From the NCBI RefSeq assembly GCF_022024115.1, contig NZ_CP091792.1, forward strand, positions 2,108,001 through 2,172,000: a stretch of 64,000 nt of DNA. Direction: 5' to 3'. The DNA is from Prevotella communis (lineage in GTDB: Bacteria; Bacteroidota; Bacteroidia; Bacteroidales; Bacteroidaceae). The position numbers and the translations under genes were made by a program. Under the pieces are notes generated by a model. The model saw nothing but the letters and a program-made list of their open reading frames with translations. It was not told where the DNA came from and did no database searches. How positions within the stretch are numbered: position 1 is the first letter of the stretch; each line of letters begins with the position of its first letter. This document shows, piece by piece, positions 52,201 to 59,029 of this stretch.

Positions 52201-52506
52201 ATCACCCTCAATGGCCTTTAAGCCATTACGCAACTTCTCCAACTCCTGTAGGGTCTGCTGCATCTTGGCTTTCATGGCTGGGTCTTTGGCTTCGCCAAGG
52301 CTCTTGTTGATTTTCTCAATGGCCTCGTCGATCTTGTAATAGCCGTCCTTCAACTTAGCCACGTTCTCAGCGTAGGTGGCCGCTTTCTTGGTGGCATTGT
52401 CAAGACCTTGACCCATCTTGTCAGCCAGTTCAACACCCTTCTGTAATGTCTGAGTGAGATAGTCACGAACACCCATCTCAAACCAAAGCTTATTCTCGTC
52501 TGCCAT
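46264..52506 (-). CDS. Tail tape measure protein
   Basis: A 2080-residue protein, the largest in the window. It has long coiled-coil and Ala/Gln-rich regions (for example VDQLRTRYNDLARIRERLSN), membrane-like hydrophobic helices near residues 560-690 (WAMIAIDIIVAGLMSAW) and a hydrophobic segment near 1735. It sets tail length and may help DNA entry. Using the usual 0.15 nm per residue, a tail of about 300 nm is inferred. It follows the frameshifted chaperones, the standard order in siphoviruses. Confidence 0.93.
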   Translation of the reverse strand: MADENKLWFEMGVRDYLTQTLQKGVELADKMGQGLDNATKKAATYAENVAKLKDGYYKIDEAIEKINKSLGEAKDPAMKAKMQQTLQELEKLRNGLKAIEGDDKKMMESGAVAAHMRQNNFALMTRSVNRYTQSVQASERANRSAQSAEEKRVDQLRTRYNDLARIRERLSNAIIGAAPGVDTSKASSVAAQIWREQMSLARATKNGGRGYTTTDSDYKKLKQDAVDAAAGVERLTREQERLNRQQERDSAKRAAAALREQAAAAKATAQANMDLVAAYDKVTEAGKRTNVMWEQMKSYAGTFVSFYGLKSLLNDVIQIGGEFEVQHIALKSILGDIEQANTMFNEMKQLAVVSPFNFKQLATYSKQVAAFGIPYEEMYDTTKRLADISAGLGVDMNRLILAFGQVRSAAVLRGQELRQFTEAGIPMVKALADEFTKLNGRVVTTGEVFELISKRAVPFEMVKKILWEMTDEGGRFYNMQYELADTLAGKWSNLQDAWEIMLSEFARGESLSGKVLKTMVTWTTTLIENLNKIAPLLGGLAIGWGVGKVVGLATNGITLGEATMAKRIAQAQKLNAIKIRERYIQGEINASEMQSLMIRNRDTNMWRTQLALAGRMNTMQLLRMNYQSISNRRMLVTLVQMGQIDRAMAKLIMKGRVLEVGIRSLGNAMKTAFGPLGWAMIAIDIIVAGLMSAWSSSNELNESIKTAFDSIKQRYEDVSQFIKNTPIEVAIKTGDLDEMKNMIQMYKDQLRSNFPDVADAIIGRAAGTDGGAYMTDAKAAERMLKNLRDELQIMNNIQEKAKALASAFATAADEANKWNTEGVKDNMQDFQDAINDFKNRTKEWSENDFRDFAKKLQEAYDSIPADKFGELSDANKDYLTMLRDLGVEINKMLNQGNSLEAVARRIGWQSSRISGYVNSREPVSFANSTSILGAGNKFNIIGIDNKKGTFDTQIKEMYDEIKKAIEQQNESLANDQGRSLFHILATQWMGDNEFSAEMRTYANMFWDNLMMGDYDSGSNTLPKILADQMKNLNPELAKAIASGTEMDEAMQKKAQDLYTAAKDELIAKYGFDFIPLMEKTFGQGVEIPFKVVASLGDAPDVLTGWRKTLQAKLDKTPVQIKMGMNMEQIVEEIRKAYGTAETTINKLGPIAIHAGIKLDGIQNMDISKYQFTNPQLYNTLKALQDALASQGQTDAFAKANGLDFSDMKKDGSHKDGDKTDKALQALEKEYELYKKFWGEYEKYSQMYGKEGAMRKLQNDAEFKTVFGWNLSDLSDYAKSVEEIQRRLKGGVGKSGDRRSFFDSMNADVQAQRRKEEAAAITSVNDALKTQLGILNEQYETYKKLYKLTGDQRGAASVAFGGRMMQSATYKDYLVQQMTSAMGGDAGKAKSALSMDKKTFNDTYGQNSEKMSIIYTAYQEHLVKLQKESLDLLLSTIEKNRTIEQQIEDENRNYQYQLSLLKEIRDPQMRAEAEKGLTKEHEKKSSKLQFEQFKEGSNWVKIFDDLDRVSMRTIESMIEKVENFSLTVGLSVEEVKALRDALEKLRNEQANRDPFTAMAENVRLGTHRNQLLHSGVFSKDANGQWQGNYTFQTEASAKRYGYKKGQTISADDLQDDIRSNRSGFADSISKIGDKFKALQDVMQPVVDLFAALGNEDLSNLFQMGNNALGAAAGAANGLNALGLSSLGPYGAAAAAGLSIMGSLFAMHDAAIEKEIQASKERQKLLENLVKNMETMLEHTMGGLYTAKADDATMNKLAEYKDKYDRGTAAQGRLDNGTSENKLYDSLLSRRNYVSKETADQIQEAQQSRSYYDAYKANLMAQRDEAAHQMESEKDKKDSDDGKIADYEQQIKELNDQIRYLAEEMAKDLYSIDYKSWAGGLAEALVSAWEAGGNAADAYKKKITSILKEVGTKVIMQKYLEPLLEKNMEEFMKYFEDNNGVLDERGMEILARMYDDADKAAEMTNAYLDGLEKIANQHGETLKNTEESSGQSAIKSITEDQTNLLLSYINAMRADLSIHVQDLRRLMDQVLPDMSRSFGAQLAKLEEIRKEVARGADGVDKMNQKLDQLMTGVKKLSVKVYA

Positions 52507-52526
52507 AGTGCAAAATTGTTATCCTG

Positions 52527-52910
52527 TTATGAGTTAAAAATGTCCTCTATCGAGAAGTTTCCACCTACAAAGGTCTTACCCTGTCGGTTCTCTTCCCATG
52601 CCAAGGCTAAGGCATCCATTTCTTTCTTTCCTGGCTCTTCGTTCTTCTTGTCATCGGCATGGTAGTCGGTAACTGGCTGGTCGAAGATGCCTAACTCTAT
52701 CTGGGAGCAGGTGTAGCCATCCCAATACCCCCATGCCTTGGTGAACCAATGCGTCTCGAAGAGGAAGGGGTATTTCTCGCTTAGGCTCCAGAACGCTCCC
52801 CAACTGGTCCGGCTTGGGTACGTTCGGCTTCCTCCCTTGTCTGACTCATGAGAGTGTCCATCATACTTATCGCTAATCCCGTACACATCATAGAGGGTTC
52901 TAAGGGAATT
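52527..52910 (-). CDS. Tail assembly chaperone, frameshift extension (GT-like T part)
   Basis: This frame has no good start of its own and opens inside the preceding chaperone gene. A -1 slip at the ten-adenine run (52909-52918) joins it to the first 118 codons of the upstream gene, giving a 245-residue product analogous to lambda gpGT. The segment (KYDGHSHESDKGGSRTYPS, then FDQPVTDYHADDKKNEEPG) is 127 residues. A GTG near 52884 could start a short product but is less likely. Confidence 0.8.
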   Translation of the reverse strand, partial: NSLRTLYDVYGISDKYDGHSHESDKGGSRTYPSRTSWGAFWSLSEKYPFLFETHWFTKAWGYWDGYTCSQIELGIFDQPVTDYHADDKKNEEPGKKEMDALALAWEENRQGKTFVGGNFSIEDIFNS

Positions 52911-53263
52911 TTTTTTTTACTCGCCTCCATGATACGCAACACCTCTACTTGGTCGAGGTCGGCAACATAGTACAACCACCTCCAGTAAGCCCACCAGAGA
53001 AACACAATCTTCCATTTACGCGCCAAAAGAAGCAAGGCCACAAGCTGAACATTCAGCTTCCATTGGTCAGTGTGCGAAGCGGTTTTGCCGCTTCGCTTCT
53101 TCTTGGTGCCTTTCAGCATCAGGTGCGTAAACCTGCGCTTCATGTAGTTCCTCCACCAGTGTATCTTCCACGTCTTGCCTCGGAACTCTATCTCGTCGGG
53201 AGTAGCCTCTAATACTTCATCCAAAAGTTCCTGCATACTCCTGTTCGGTTGCTCTCTCTCCAT
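52781..53263 (-). CDS. Tail assembly chaperone (gpG-like)
   Basis: A 160-residue protein made by zero-frame translation. It starts acidic and helical and has a Trp/Leu-rich middle (VFLWWAYWRWLYYVA). Codons around residue 57-62 include a family-A hairpin (53075-53095). The sequence GTAAAAAAAAAATTC ahead of the second frame supplies a slip site, so two proteins G and GT are expected. These bind the tape measure during tail assembly and are absent from the virion. Confidence 0.78.
   Translation of the reverse strand: MEREQPNRSMQELLDEVLEATPDEIEFRGKTWKIHWWRNYMKRRFTHLMLKGTKKKRSGKTASHTDQWKLNVQLVALLLLARKWKIVFLWWAYWRWLYYVADLDQVEVLRIMEASKKKIPLEPSMMCTGLAISMMDTLMSQTREEAERTQAGPVGERSGA
52909..52918 (-). 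promoter_or_regulatory. -1 ribosomal frameshift slippery run
   Basis: Ten adenines on the minus strand cover AAA AAA AAA and the first base of ATT in the zero frame (codons 116-119). They include the A-AAA-AAA heptamer that allows -1 slipping. A +1 slip would soon meet a stop (TAG), whereas the -1 frame stays open for 127 codons. Confidence 0.8.
53075..53095. repeat. Family-A hairpin inside the chaperone gene
   Basis: CGAAGCGG/CCGCTTCG with loop TTTTG, left flank GTGTG. It lies inside coding sequence, which keeps its frame. Confidence 0.6.
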
Positions 53264-53315
53264 ATCATTCTGTTTTTATATACCGCGTCAGCGTCGCGGC
53301 TCGTTTGTCAAACTG

Positions 53316-53347
53316 AAAAGGGGCGGTGGCACAATCACCACCACCCC
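53316..53347 (-). terminator. Hairpin terminator or attenuator after the tail tube gene
   Basis: GGGGCGGTGG pairs with CCACCACCCC (one mismatch), followed on the minus strand by TTTT. It lies between the highly expressed tail tube gene and the chaperones and would lower expression of the latter. Confidence 0.6.
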
Positions 53348-53380
53348 TCGTATCGCGCTTCGCGGTCGAACCGCAAAGAT

Positions 53381-54103
53381 TTAGGCCGTCTTCTTCAAGA
53401 AGAGGATGTCAGGGCCATCCGTGGCCTCCATAGTACCGTTGAACTGAACGGCATACGGATCGGTCTCGGCGTTCTCGAACTTCATAGCTGCCCACACAAC
53501 AGCGTTGGCGATGATGAGCATACGGTTCTTGGCCTCGTTCAGCAGAACGATGGTACCGCGAACCTCGTGCTTGGCAACATTGATACCAATACCTGCCCAA
53601 GTGGTCTGAGCGGAGCCAGCACCACTGTTAGCAGCCAAAGTGGCACCAACAGCCTGCACGTTCTCAGCACCGTAGGCCATCTGCATGACTGCGGTATGCA
53701 GCGTGGGAACGAGGAACGAAATGTCGAAGTCACCCTTAGTGGCGGTTGCCACCCAGTCAGAGTCATCACCGAGAACCTTGTAGTGGTTCACAGTGGTATC
53801 ACCCTCGTTCAGCGAAAGGTCGCCGACGTGGACGGGAAGGTCATACTCAGGGGTGAGAGCGATAGCGCTCACATCGTTCTGGGTAATCTCATCCCACTTG
53901 GCAGCAGTCCAAGCACCTGCCTCGGAAATGGCGGTCTTGCACTTGTAGTACTTGCCATCCTTCTGCACCTTGTCGCCGACAGCATAGGTAGATGTCGCAC
54001 TGAACTCAGGCAGGTCGGCCAGGGCAGGGAAAATGGGAGTCGTCTGGAACAGCAAGGATGCTACACCCTTGAACACGTCCTTCAGTTGTCTCTTGTTAGT
54101 CAT
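53381..54103 (-). CDS. Major tail tube protein with carbohydrate-binding-like insert
   Basis: A 240-residue protein in the tail-tube position. Residues about 35-75 (STYAVGDKVQKDGKYYKCKT, then GAWTAAKWDEI) match the CBM5/12 (ChiC) pattern of aromatic residues with a GDxV start and a late W; the rest is the beta-sandwich tube domain (DYDLPVHVGDLSL-like). Tube proteins of some phages carry extra surface domains of unknown benefit; sugar binding by this insert is plausible. The terminator at 53316 follows. Confidence 0.78.
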   Translation of the reverse strand: MTNKRQLKDVFKGVASLLFQTTPIFPALADLPEFSATSTYAVGDKVQKDGKYYKCKTAISEAGAWTAAKWDEITQNDVSAIALTPEYDLPVHVGDLSLNEGDTTVNHYKVLGDDSDWVATATKGDFDISFLVPTLHTAVMQMAYGAENVQAVGATLAANSGAGSAQTTWAGIGINVAKHEVRGTIVLLNEAKNRMLIIANAVVWAAMKFENAETDPYAVQFNGTMEATDGPDILFLKKTA

Positions 54104-54150
54104 AATCGTTATCTGTAAAAAAGTTATTAAAACTGTTTCTTGTCACCGTG

Positions 54151-54170
54151 CCCGTCGCATCAGCGTCGGG
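54151..54170. repeat. Family-A hairpin beside the tail-terminator stop codon
   Basis: CCCGTCGC/GCGTCGGG with loop ATCA and one T-T mismatch abuts the stop of the gene at 54171. Left flank CACCGTG. Confidence 0.6.
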
Positions 54171-54596
54171 TTAAGTAGAGAGGCCCGCATGAATGCGCGT
54201 ATAGTGAAAACCGTTACCGTCGCTGTGGGCTGGAACAATGACGCGAGGCTTGACAGCGGTTACGCCAGTAGTCGAGTCAGAGAAGGGGAATAGTCCTTTC
54301 AACTGCTCAGCGTAGGTCTCTACCTCGTTAATGGCTACTTCATTCGGATTGGCGGCTTTCACATTGTCCTTCACAAACAACTCAATAATGAGCGTCGTGT
54401 CGCTCCAGTCGAAAGAGGCGCTATCCAAGGCACCGTCCTCACCAATAATCTGGTTGCGGATGCTGGTCAGAGAAAGAACGATGAAAGAGGTCTGCGCCTT
54501 GTCAACAGCCGAAGGCCGCTCAAAAAGGTACATCTTCATCTTCATCGGCTTCAAGGCCGTGCATACTGCCTGTAACAGTGTCTTAATCGTTGCCAT
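54171..54596 (-). CDS. Tail terminator-like protein
   Basis: A 141-residue protein between the gp10-like and tail-tube genes, the usual place for the tail terminator. It is an alpha/beta protein (SFIVLSLTSIRNQI, then DTTLIIELFVKDN, then VKPRVIVPAHSDG). Identification rests on order and size. Confidence 0.6.
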   Translation of the reverse strand: MATIKTLLQAVCTALKPMKMKMYLFERPSAVDKAQTSFIVLSLTSIRNQIIGEDGALDSASFDWSDTTLIIELFVKDNVKAANPNEVAINEVETYAEQLKGLFPFSDSTTGVTAVKPRVIVPAHSDGNGFHYTRIHAGLST

Positions 54597-54598
54597 AG

Positions 54599-55153
54599 TT
54601 ATTCATTCATCCTTGTTACTTCTGCACCCATACCGGCAAGCTCGTCTCTCACCTGTGTCAACACATTCGCTTTCTGCTTGGTCTCAAGATACTTGGCGTA
54701 ATCAGTAGCAGCTACAACCTTGTAGCGCCAGCCCTTGCCTTTCGGCGCTTGGGACTGCAGAAACTCCAAGGCTTCTTCCTGCGCCCAAAAATTCTCTTCC
54801 TGGGGGGAATCGTCTGGAGCCTTATAAGGGGAACCAAGATGCTCTACTGGTGTGCCATCCCAATAGTGGGAAAGGTCATAGGTCTCACCATGAACGAGGG
54901 TCATCCGAGTAGGTGCCTTGTGCAAGGCATCAAACGAGGTGGCCACGCCAACCAGTTTCCTGTCGTTGTAGAGGGCTACGGCAATAGAGTTGCGGGTGTT
55001 ACCAGTAACATTCGCAAAGCCACTCATCTCGTCGAGGATGACATTCACTAAGAACTTCAAACCTCCAAGGAGAAAGGGTTCTGCTTTCTTATCGCGCTCT
55101 TTCTTCAAGTTCACGATAATCTCTTCAAACCGTTTCCGTACATGACTGTTCAT
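54599..55153 (-). CDS. HK97 gp10-like neck / tail completion protein
   Basis: A 184-residue protein. FANVTGNTRNSIAVALY and the C-terminal KYLETKQKANVLTQVRDEL resemble the HK97 gp10 family, in which the protein completes the head-to-tail joint. The start at 55153 is used; the in-frame upstream ATG at 55171 lies in a family-A hairpin. Confidence 0.65.
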   Translation of the reverse strand: MNSHVRKRFEEIIVNLKKERDKKAEPFLLGGLKFLVNVILDEMSGFANVTGNTRNSIAVALYNDRKLVGVATSFDALHKAPTRMTLVHGETYDLSHYWDGTPVEHLGSPYKAPDDSPQEENFWAQEEALEFLQSQAPKGKGWRYKVVAATDYAKYLETKQKANVLTQVRDELAGMGAEVTRMNE

Positions 55154-55164
55154 AATCACCTTAC

Positions 55165-55180
55165 CCTGCATTTCCGCAGG
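55165..55180. repeat. Family-A hairpin between neck genes
   Basis: CCTGC/GCAGG with loop ATTTCC, just before the stop of the gene at 55185 (minus strand) and just upstream of the 55153 start. Confidence 0.5.
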
Positions 55181-55184
55181 CTTC

Positions 55185-55613
55185 TTACTGTCTCGTCAGT
55201 TCCCAATATATCACAGAGCGATTGTTGTCTGGCTCAAAGTCTCTTACCTTGCCAGCTTCGGTAACATTTCCCTTCACAACCTCAATGATGTCACCATCCA
55301 TCGGCCATAAGGGGGTCTCACTCTCGCTTTCTTCCTCGCTTCCCTCCTGTTCTGTCTGTTGCTGTGACACAGCAAGACCATCCCATTCATCGAAACGTAC
55401 TGGAATACTCGCCTTACGCTTATTAACATCAACGGAGCCTGTGTCGTTTGTCGTAGTGTCGGTATAACTGCGACCATTCCCTTCATAGATGATAATGGTC
55501 TCTTCACCACCAGTGGCGCGCTCAAAGGGGTCGTCGCTCTCAACAGCTTCCTTCCTGCGAGTGATTTTCACATGGTGAGGGTATCTGTCGTTCACTATTA
55601 CTTCCTTCTTCAT
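55185..55613 (-). CDS. Head-tail stopper-like protein
   Basis: A 142-residue protein, beta-rich with an acidic Glu-rich loop (EEESESETPLWP) and conserved-looking VKGNVTEAGKVRDFEPD. Position between the adaptor and gp10-like genes suggests the stopper (Hc). A family-B hairpin lies in its codons at 55359. Confidence 0.55.
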   Translation of the reverse strand: MKKEVIVNDRYPHHVKITRRKEAVESDDPFERATGGEETIIIYEGNGRSYTDTTTNDTGSVDVNKRKASIPVRFDEWDGLAVSQQQTEQEGSEEESESETPLWPMDGDIIEVVKGNVTEAGKVRDFEPDNNRSVIYWELTRQ

Positions 55614-55618
55614 AGCCG

Positions 55619-56143
55619 TTAGTGTGTGTCGCGATTGTGTCGCGGCAATGGGGTTCCATCAACATCACGCAACGCTGGCATAATGCCCATGGAGCGCATA
55701 CGGATGGTACGCTTGCCAAAGACGCTCGCAGGCTCTAACTCTTCATAGATGGCATTGGCCTCGTTCATCAGCAACTTCTTGTCGTCTTTCGACAACGTGT
55801 AGCCACCCTCAGAATGACTCCAGCCATTATCAGAGTCGGAAACTCTGTTAGTGCGACCAGCACCCAAACATATCCACTTCAACAGGTCGGCATAGAGAAG
55901 ACGCACCTTCGGAGCCTGTTCGGTATCTTCGGGATTGTACTCGTCGCTGCCTTCAACACCACGCTTCTTAAGAACGCCTCTTACAGCGCTCTCAGGAATA
56001 GAGAAGTTGATACTGTCATAGAGGTGCTGCTCGATGGTGTAAACCGTCTCTGCCTCTGGTTCTACAGAGGGTTCGGGCTGAGTCTCTACTACAGTTTTCT
56101 GCTCTTGCTCCTGCTCTTCGATGATGTTCTGTTCGTCTGCCAT
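55619..56143 (-). CDS. Head-tail adaptor-like protein
   Basis: A 174-residue protein directly after the capsid gene. The first 40 residues are Glu/Gln-rich and probably disordered; the rest is helical (LLYADLLKWICLG, then DDKKLLMNEANAIYEEL), as in portal adaptor proteins. No sequence motif confirms it. Confidence 0.55.
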   Translation of the reverse strand: MADEQNIIEEQEQEQKTVVETQPEPSVEPEAETVYTIEQHLYDSINFSIPESAVRGVLKKRGVEGSDEYNPEDTEQAPKVRLLYADLLKWICLGAGRTNRVSDSDNGWSHSEGGYTLSKDDKKLLMNEANAIYEELEPASVFGKRTIRMRSMGIMPALRDVDGTPLPRHNRDTH

Positions 56144-56234
56144 TGTCGTTACATTATTTATATATATAGGCTCCCATGTTCCTCACCATGATTCCCATGG
56201 GAGCCTGAATGAAAGGAGGATGTCGCGGTTACGC

Positions 56235-57431
56235 TTACGCCGTAACGGTAGAGTAGAACATCCACTGCGGTACGCTCGGTACGCACAACTGAGCAAACTC
56301 GCCCTCGATATACACCGAGTGAGTCTTCTGGTTGGCGCGCTGGGTCAGCAGCAGACGACCTTCGTCGTAGTAAGCCACATGCTCAGGCTCGTAGCCTACG
56401 CTCAGAGGCTTCACACCCTGAATGTCACCTACGCAGCCTGTAGGCAGGAAGACAACATTCTTCGGGTCGAAGTTGTCAATCTGAGTGGTGATGATGTCGG
56501 GGTCGCCGTTGCTGTCGGTGCCGGGAGCCTCTACGAAAGCGTAGGTGTCACGGACGACAATCTCGTCAGCCTTAATCATCTTACGGATGGCTTCCTTCTT
56601 GGCGTCATCGTCAACGTCCTTGATGAGGTCGGCGCGAACATTGCCGTCCACGACGCTCGCAAAGAACTTATTGGCGAGGCGGGCGATAACCTTGGAGTGA
56701 CCGAGCATATCATCCCACAGGTCCTGAGAAATCTCCATCTTCAAACCACCCTGATAGTGCTTCACGCGACGAATCCACTTCACGCGGTTCTGCAGATAGG
56801 TGATGGGGTCAGAAGAAGTACCCTCATGAGCGGTGTCATGGTTACTTGCGTCGGTCCACCAACGAGACTGACCAGTCAGCGTTTCCTTGTTGCCGTCGGG
56901 AACACCGAACAGAATGTCAATTCCCTGTAAACCACGAGGGTTGTTCACACTCGTCAGGGAGAACTGGCCCTTAGACACAACCTGATTACGGATGTGAGTC
57001 AGAGCGTTATAATACATCTTCACGAGGCCGTCGGTGCCTTCATCGACAAGACCCATGAACACGTCTTCCATCTCAGGAGTCAGAGCGGCATTGCCGTAGC
57101 GCTGGATAAGCTGCAACTGCTCGTTGATGATCGTGCGGTTGAACTTATAGAAACGCTTACCCGTGGGAATGTTGCCAGTCTTACCAGACAGCTCACGAAG
57201 AGCAGCCTCGTAGCCGGGACTCTCAGGGTCTACCCAAGTAGGAAGGGCCGTTGCGCCTGTGCTCGCAATGAGCTGCGCAAAGGTGTAACTGATGCTGGTC
57301 GGACTGAACTCGAAACCGTCAATCTGGATGCCGTCATACTTTTCCAAGTACTTGTCTACCCAGCCTTGCCAGTCAAGACCGCCAAGACCATTATCAAACA
57401 CCGTAAAAAGTCCTATTGGATTGGTATTCAT
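56235..57431 (-). CDS. Major capsid protein (HK97 fold)
   Basis: A 398-residue protein. KRFYKFNRTIINEQLQLIQRYG, GLQGIDILFGVPD, VRADLIKDVDDDAKKEAIRK and the late HSVYIEGEFAQLCVPSVP are reminiscent of the major capsid proteins of Bacteroidales siphoviruses, which build the HK97-type shell. Its place between the scaffold-side genes and neck genes and its typical length support this. No protease gene is seen, so cleavage of the scaffold is not predicted from the window. Confidence 0.82.
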   Translation of the reverse strand: MNTNPIGLFTVFDNGLGGLDWQGWVDKYLEKYDGIQIDGFEFSPTSISYTFAQLIASTGATALPTWVDPESPGYEAALRELSGKTGNIPTGKRFYKFNRTIINEQLQLIQRYGNAALTPEMEDVFMGLVDEGTDGLVKMYYNALTHIRNQVVSKGQFSLTSVNNPRGLQGIDILFGVPDGNKETLTGQSRWWTDASNHDTAHEGTSSDPITYLQNRVKWIRRVKHYQGGLKMEISQDLWDDMLGHSKVIARLANKFFASVVDGNVRADLIKDVDDDAKKEAIRKMIKADEIVVRDTYAFVEAPGTDSNGDPDIITTQIDNFDPKNVVFLPTGCVGDIQGVKPLSVGYEPEHVAYYDEGRLLLTQRANQKTHSVYIEGEFAQLCVPSVPQWMFYSTVTA

Positions 57432-57477
57432 AATGAAATCCTGTAAAAATCGTTAATAACTTGTGCCTGTCACCGTG

Positions 57478-57497
57478 CCCTGTGCGTAAGCGCAGGG
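57478..57497. repeat. Family-A hairpin beside the 57504 gene
   Basis: CCCTGTGC/GCGCAGGG with the GNRA-type loop GTAA, 6 bases past the stop codon of the gene at 57504. Left flank CACCGTG. Confidence 0.65.
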
Positions 57498-57503
57498 GTT
57501 GGT

Positions 57504-58070
57504 TTAGGACACGAACTTAATCTCACTCAATGCGGCCAAATCCTTGACGGCGGCCAGCACGTCTGGATCAACCATGTACGAATACATCTCACCTGCATAG
57601 ACAACAGTAGCGGTTGCTACAGTGTCGCCAGATTCAATGTCAATGTCGTACAGCAAAGCACCGTTGATACCAAGAGAGGCCACGCCAGCGGCATCATGCT
57701 TCTCGTAGTACGTCTTGCTCTCCGTAACACTGGTGTCAGTGGTGGCAACATAGTCGTTACCGCTCTTCTCGTAGTAACCCTTGGTCTTAGGGTTGCCAGA
57801 AGGCTCGGCAACAGCAGTGTAGGTAGGACTCAGAGTAGCAAGAATCTGCTCCTTGGTGTAGCAGGTTACCTTCTTACCACCATTACTGCCAGCATCGAAC
57901 CACTTGGCGAAAACACCACAGCGAATCTTGCCGACACCATTACTGAGCCAATCACTGATGTTGGTCACAACACCACCTGCGGGGAACTGGTCCTTCACCT
58001 CGCGCCACACCTTGCGAGCGTGGCCCATGCTCACAGACTTACTTCCGAAGGTATTACCCATCTGTCCCAT
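57504..58070 (-). CDS. Possible head decoration protein
   Basis: A 188-residue protein between the scaffold and capsid genes. It contains two similar short units with YYEK (KGYYEKSGNDYVATTD and KTYYEKHDAAGV), a beta-hairpin pattern seen in some phage surface proteins. Position suggests capsid decoration or assembly, but no family is certain. Confidence 0.5.
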   Translation of the reverse strand: MGQMGNTFGSKSVSMGHARKVWREVKDQFPAGGVVTNISDWLSNGVGKIRCGVFAKWFDAGSNGGKKVTCYTKEQILATLSPTYTAVAEPSGNPKTKGYYEKSGNDYVATTDTSVTESKTYYEKHDAAGVASLGINGALLYDIDIESGDTVATATVVYAGEMYSYMVDPDVLAAVKDLAALSEIKFVS

Positions 58071-58122
58071 AGTCGTAATGTGCTAATGTTAAACAATAAA
58101 ATTCGGTTCTCTTGCCACCGTT

Positions 58123-58142
58123 CCCTGTGCGTAAGCGCAGGG
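58123..58142. repeat. Family-A hairpin beside the scaffold gene
   Basis: CCCTGTGC/GCGCAGGG with loop GTAA, 7 bases past the scaffold stop codon; nearly identical to the copy at 57478. Confidence 0.65.
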
Positions 58143-58149
58143 TTCAGCG

Positions 58150-58863
58150 TTACTTTTTCCAACCTTCCTTCTTGCCCTTACGTGCAAAGAATCTGTCAGC
58201 GGCAGTTTCACCGGTTCCACCTCCGCGTTGGCCTGCTCGGGGCTGAACAGTCTTCTTTTCATCAAGACCTGCTTCTTTCAGGTGCTTGTAGTACAACTTC
58301 TCAGCCTTGCTCACAAGGTCGTCAACATCGTAACTCTCACCCTCTTCCAACTGTGGCAACTTCAAGTCGCGCATGGCCTGATTCAGAAAGTAGTCCTTGA
58401 CTTCCACGTTACCCTTCTTAAAGGTGGCTTTCAAGCCCTGTTTCACCTCCTTCAACGTGGCGTTCTTCGCCTCCGTCTCTTTGGCGGTCTTCTGAGACTG
58501 TTCATACGCATCAAAACGGGCGTTCAGCTTCTTTGCCCATGCAGGCATGTCATCATCATCGTCACCGTTGCCATCACCTTCGCCGTCCTTCGGCTTGGTA
58601 CTGGTCTGCGTAGTCTTCGGTGCAGGGTGGGCTTGCTTGTAGGCCCTTACCTGTGTGCTCACGTCCTTGTGGAGATTACCGTCCATGCGCTTCAAACGCT
58701 TTACGATACGACCGACAAAGGTTTCATCTACTTGGGCGTCATCTGTCACTCCTTCGAGAGCGTCATCAAGTTCACCGTTAATAGTCTCTTCGCTCAAAGT
58801 AAGGGTTCTTCCCTCACTCTCCAGAGCATCATTCACTTGTTCTAAGAGTGCTTCTCTTTCCAT
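58150..58863 (-). CDS. Capsid scaffold protein
   Basis: A 237-residue highly charged, mostly helical protein with an Asp/Gly-rich linker near residue 95 (GEGDGNGDDDDD) and a basic Gly-rich C-terminus (RKGKKEGWKK). Coiled-coil predicted stretches and the location just before the capsid gene are typical of scaffolds that template capsid assembly and then leave. It is the first protein gene of the late operon. Confidence 0.7.
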   Translation of the reverse strand: MEREALLEQVNDALESEGRTLTLSEETINGELDDALEGVTDDAQVDETFVGRIVKRLKRMDGNLHKDVSTQVRAYKQAHPAPKTTQTSTKPKDGEGDGNGDDDDDMPAWAKKLNARFDAYEQSQKTAKETEAKNATLKEVKQGLKATFKKGNVEVKDYFLNQAMRDLKLPQLEEGESYDVDDLVSKAEKLYYKHLKEAGLDEKKTVQPRAGQRGGGTGETAADRFFARKGKKEGWKK

Positions 58864-58916
58864 AATGTAAACTGTAAAAATGTTATCCTGAGCGCAATCC
58901 TTTTACGCTTCTTTAG

Positions 58917-58989
58917 TTGCGGGAGCCGGAATCGAACCAACGCACTCCAGGCTATGACCCTGGCGGGCTACCAACTGCCCCATCCCGCG
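58917..58989 (-). tRNA. tRNA-Met-CAT, initiator-like
   Basis: Read on the minus strand, acceptor CGCGGGA pairs with TCCCGC, leaving C1 opposite A72, the mismatch that marks bacterial initiator tRNAs. Anticodon stem CCAGG/CCTGG holds loop GTCATAG with anticodon CAT, and T-stem GTTGG/CCGGC holds loop TTCGATT. The three G-C pairs of classical initiators are not complete. No CCA is encoded. It lies in the late-operon leader, so transcription of late genes would also produce the tRNA. Confidence 0.85.
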
Positions 58990-59029
58990 ATATTTACATC
59001 CAAAAACGTATAAAAATACAAATTTTCTG

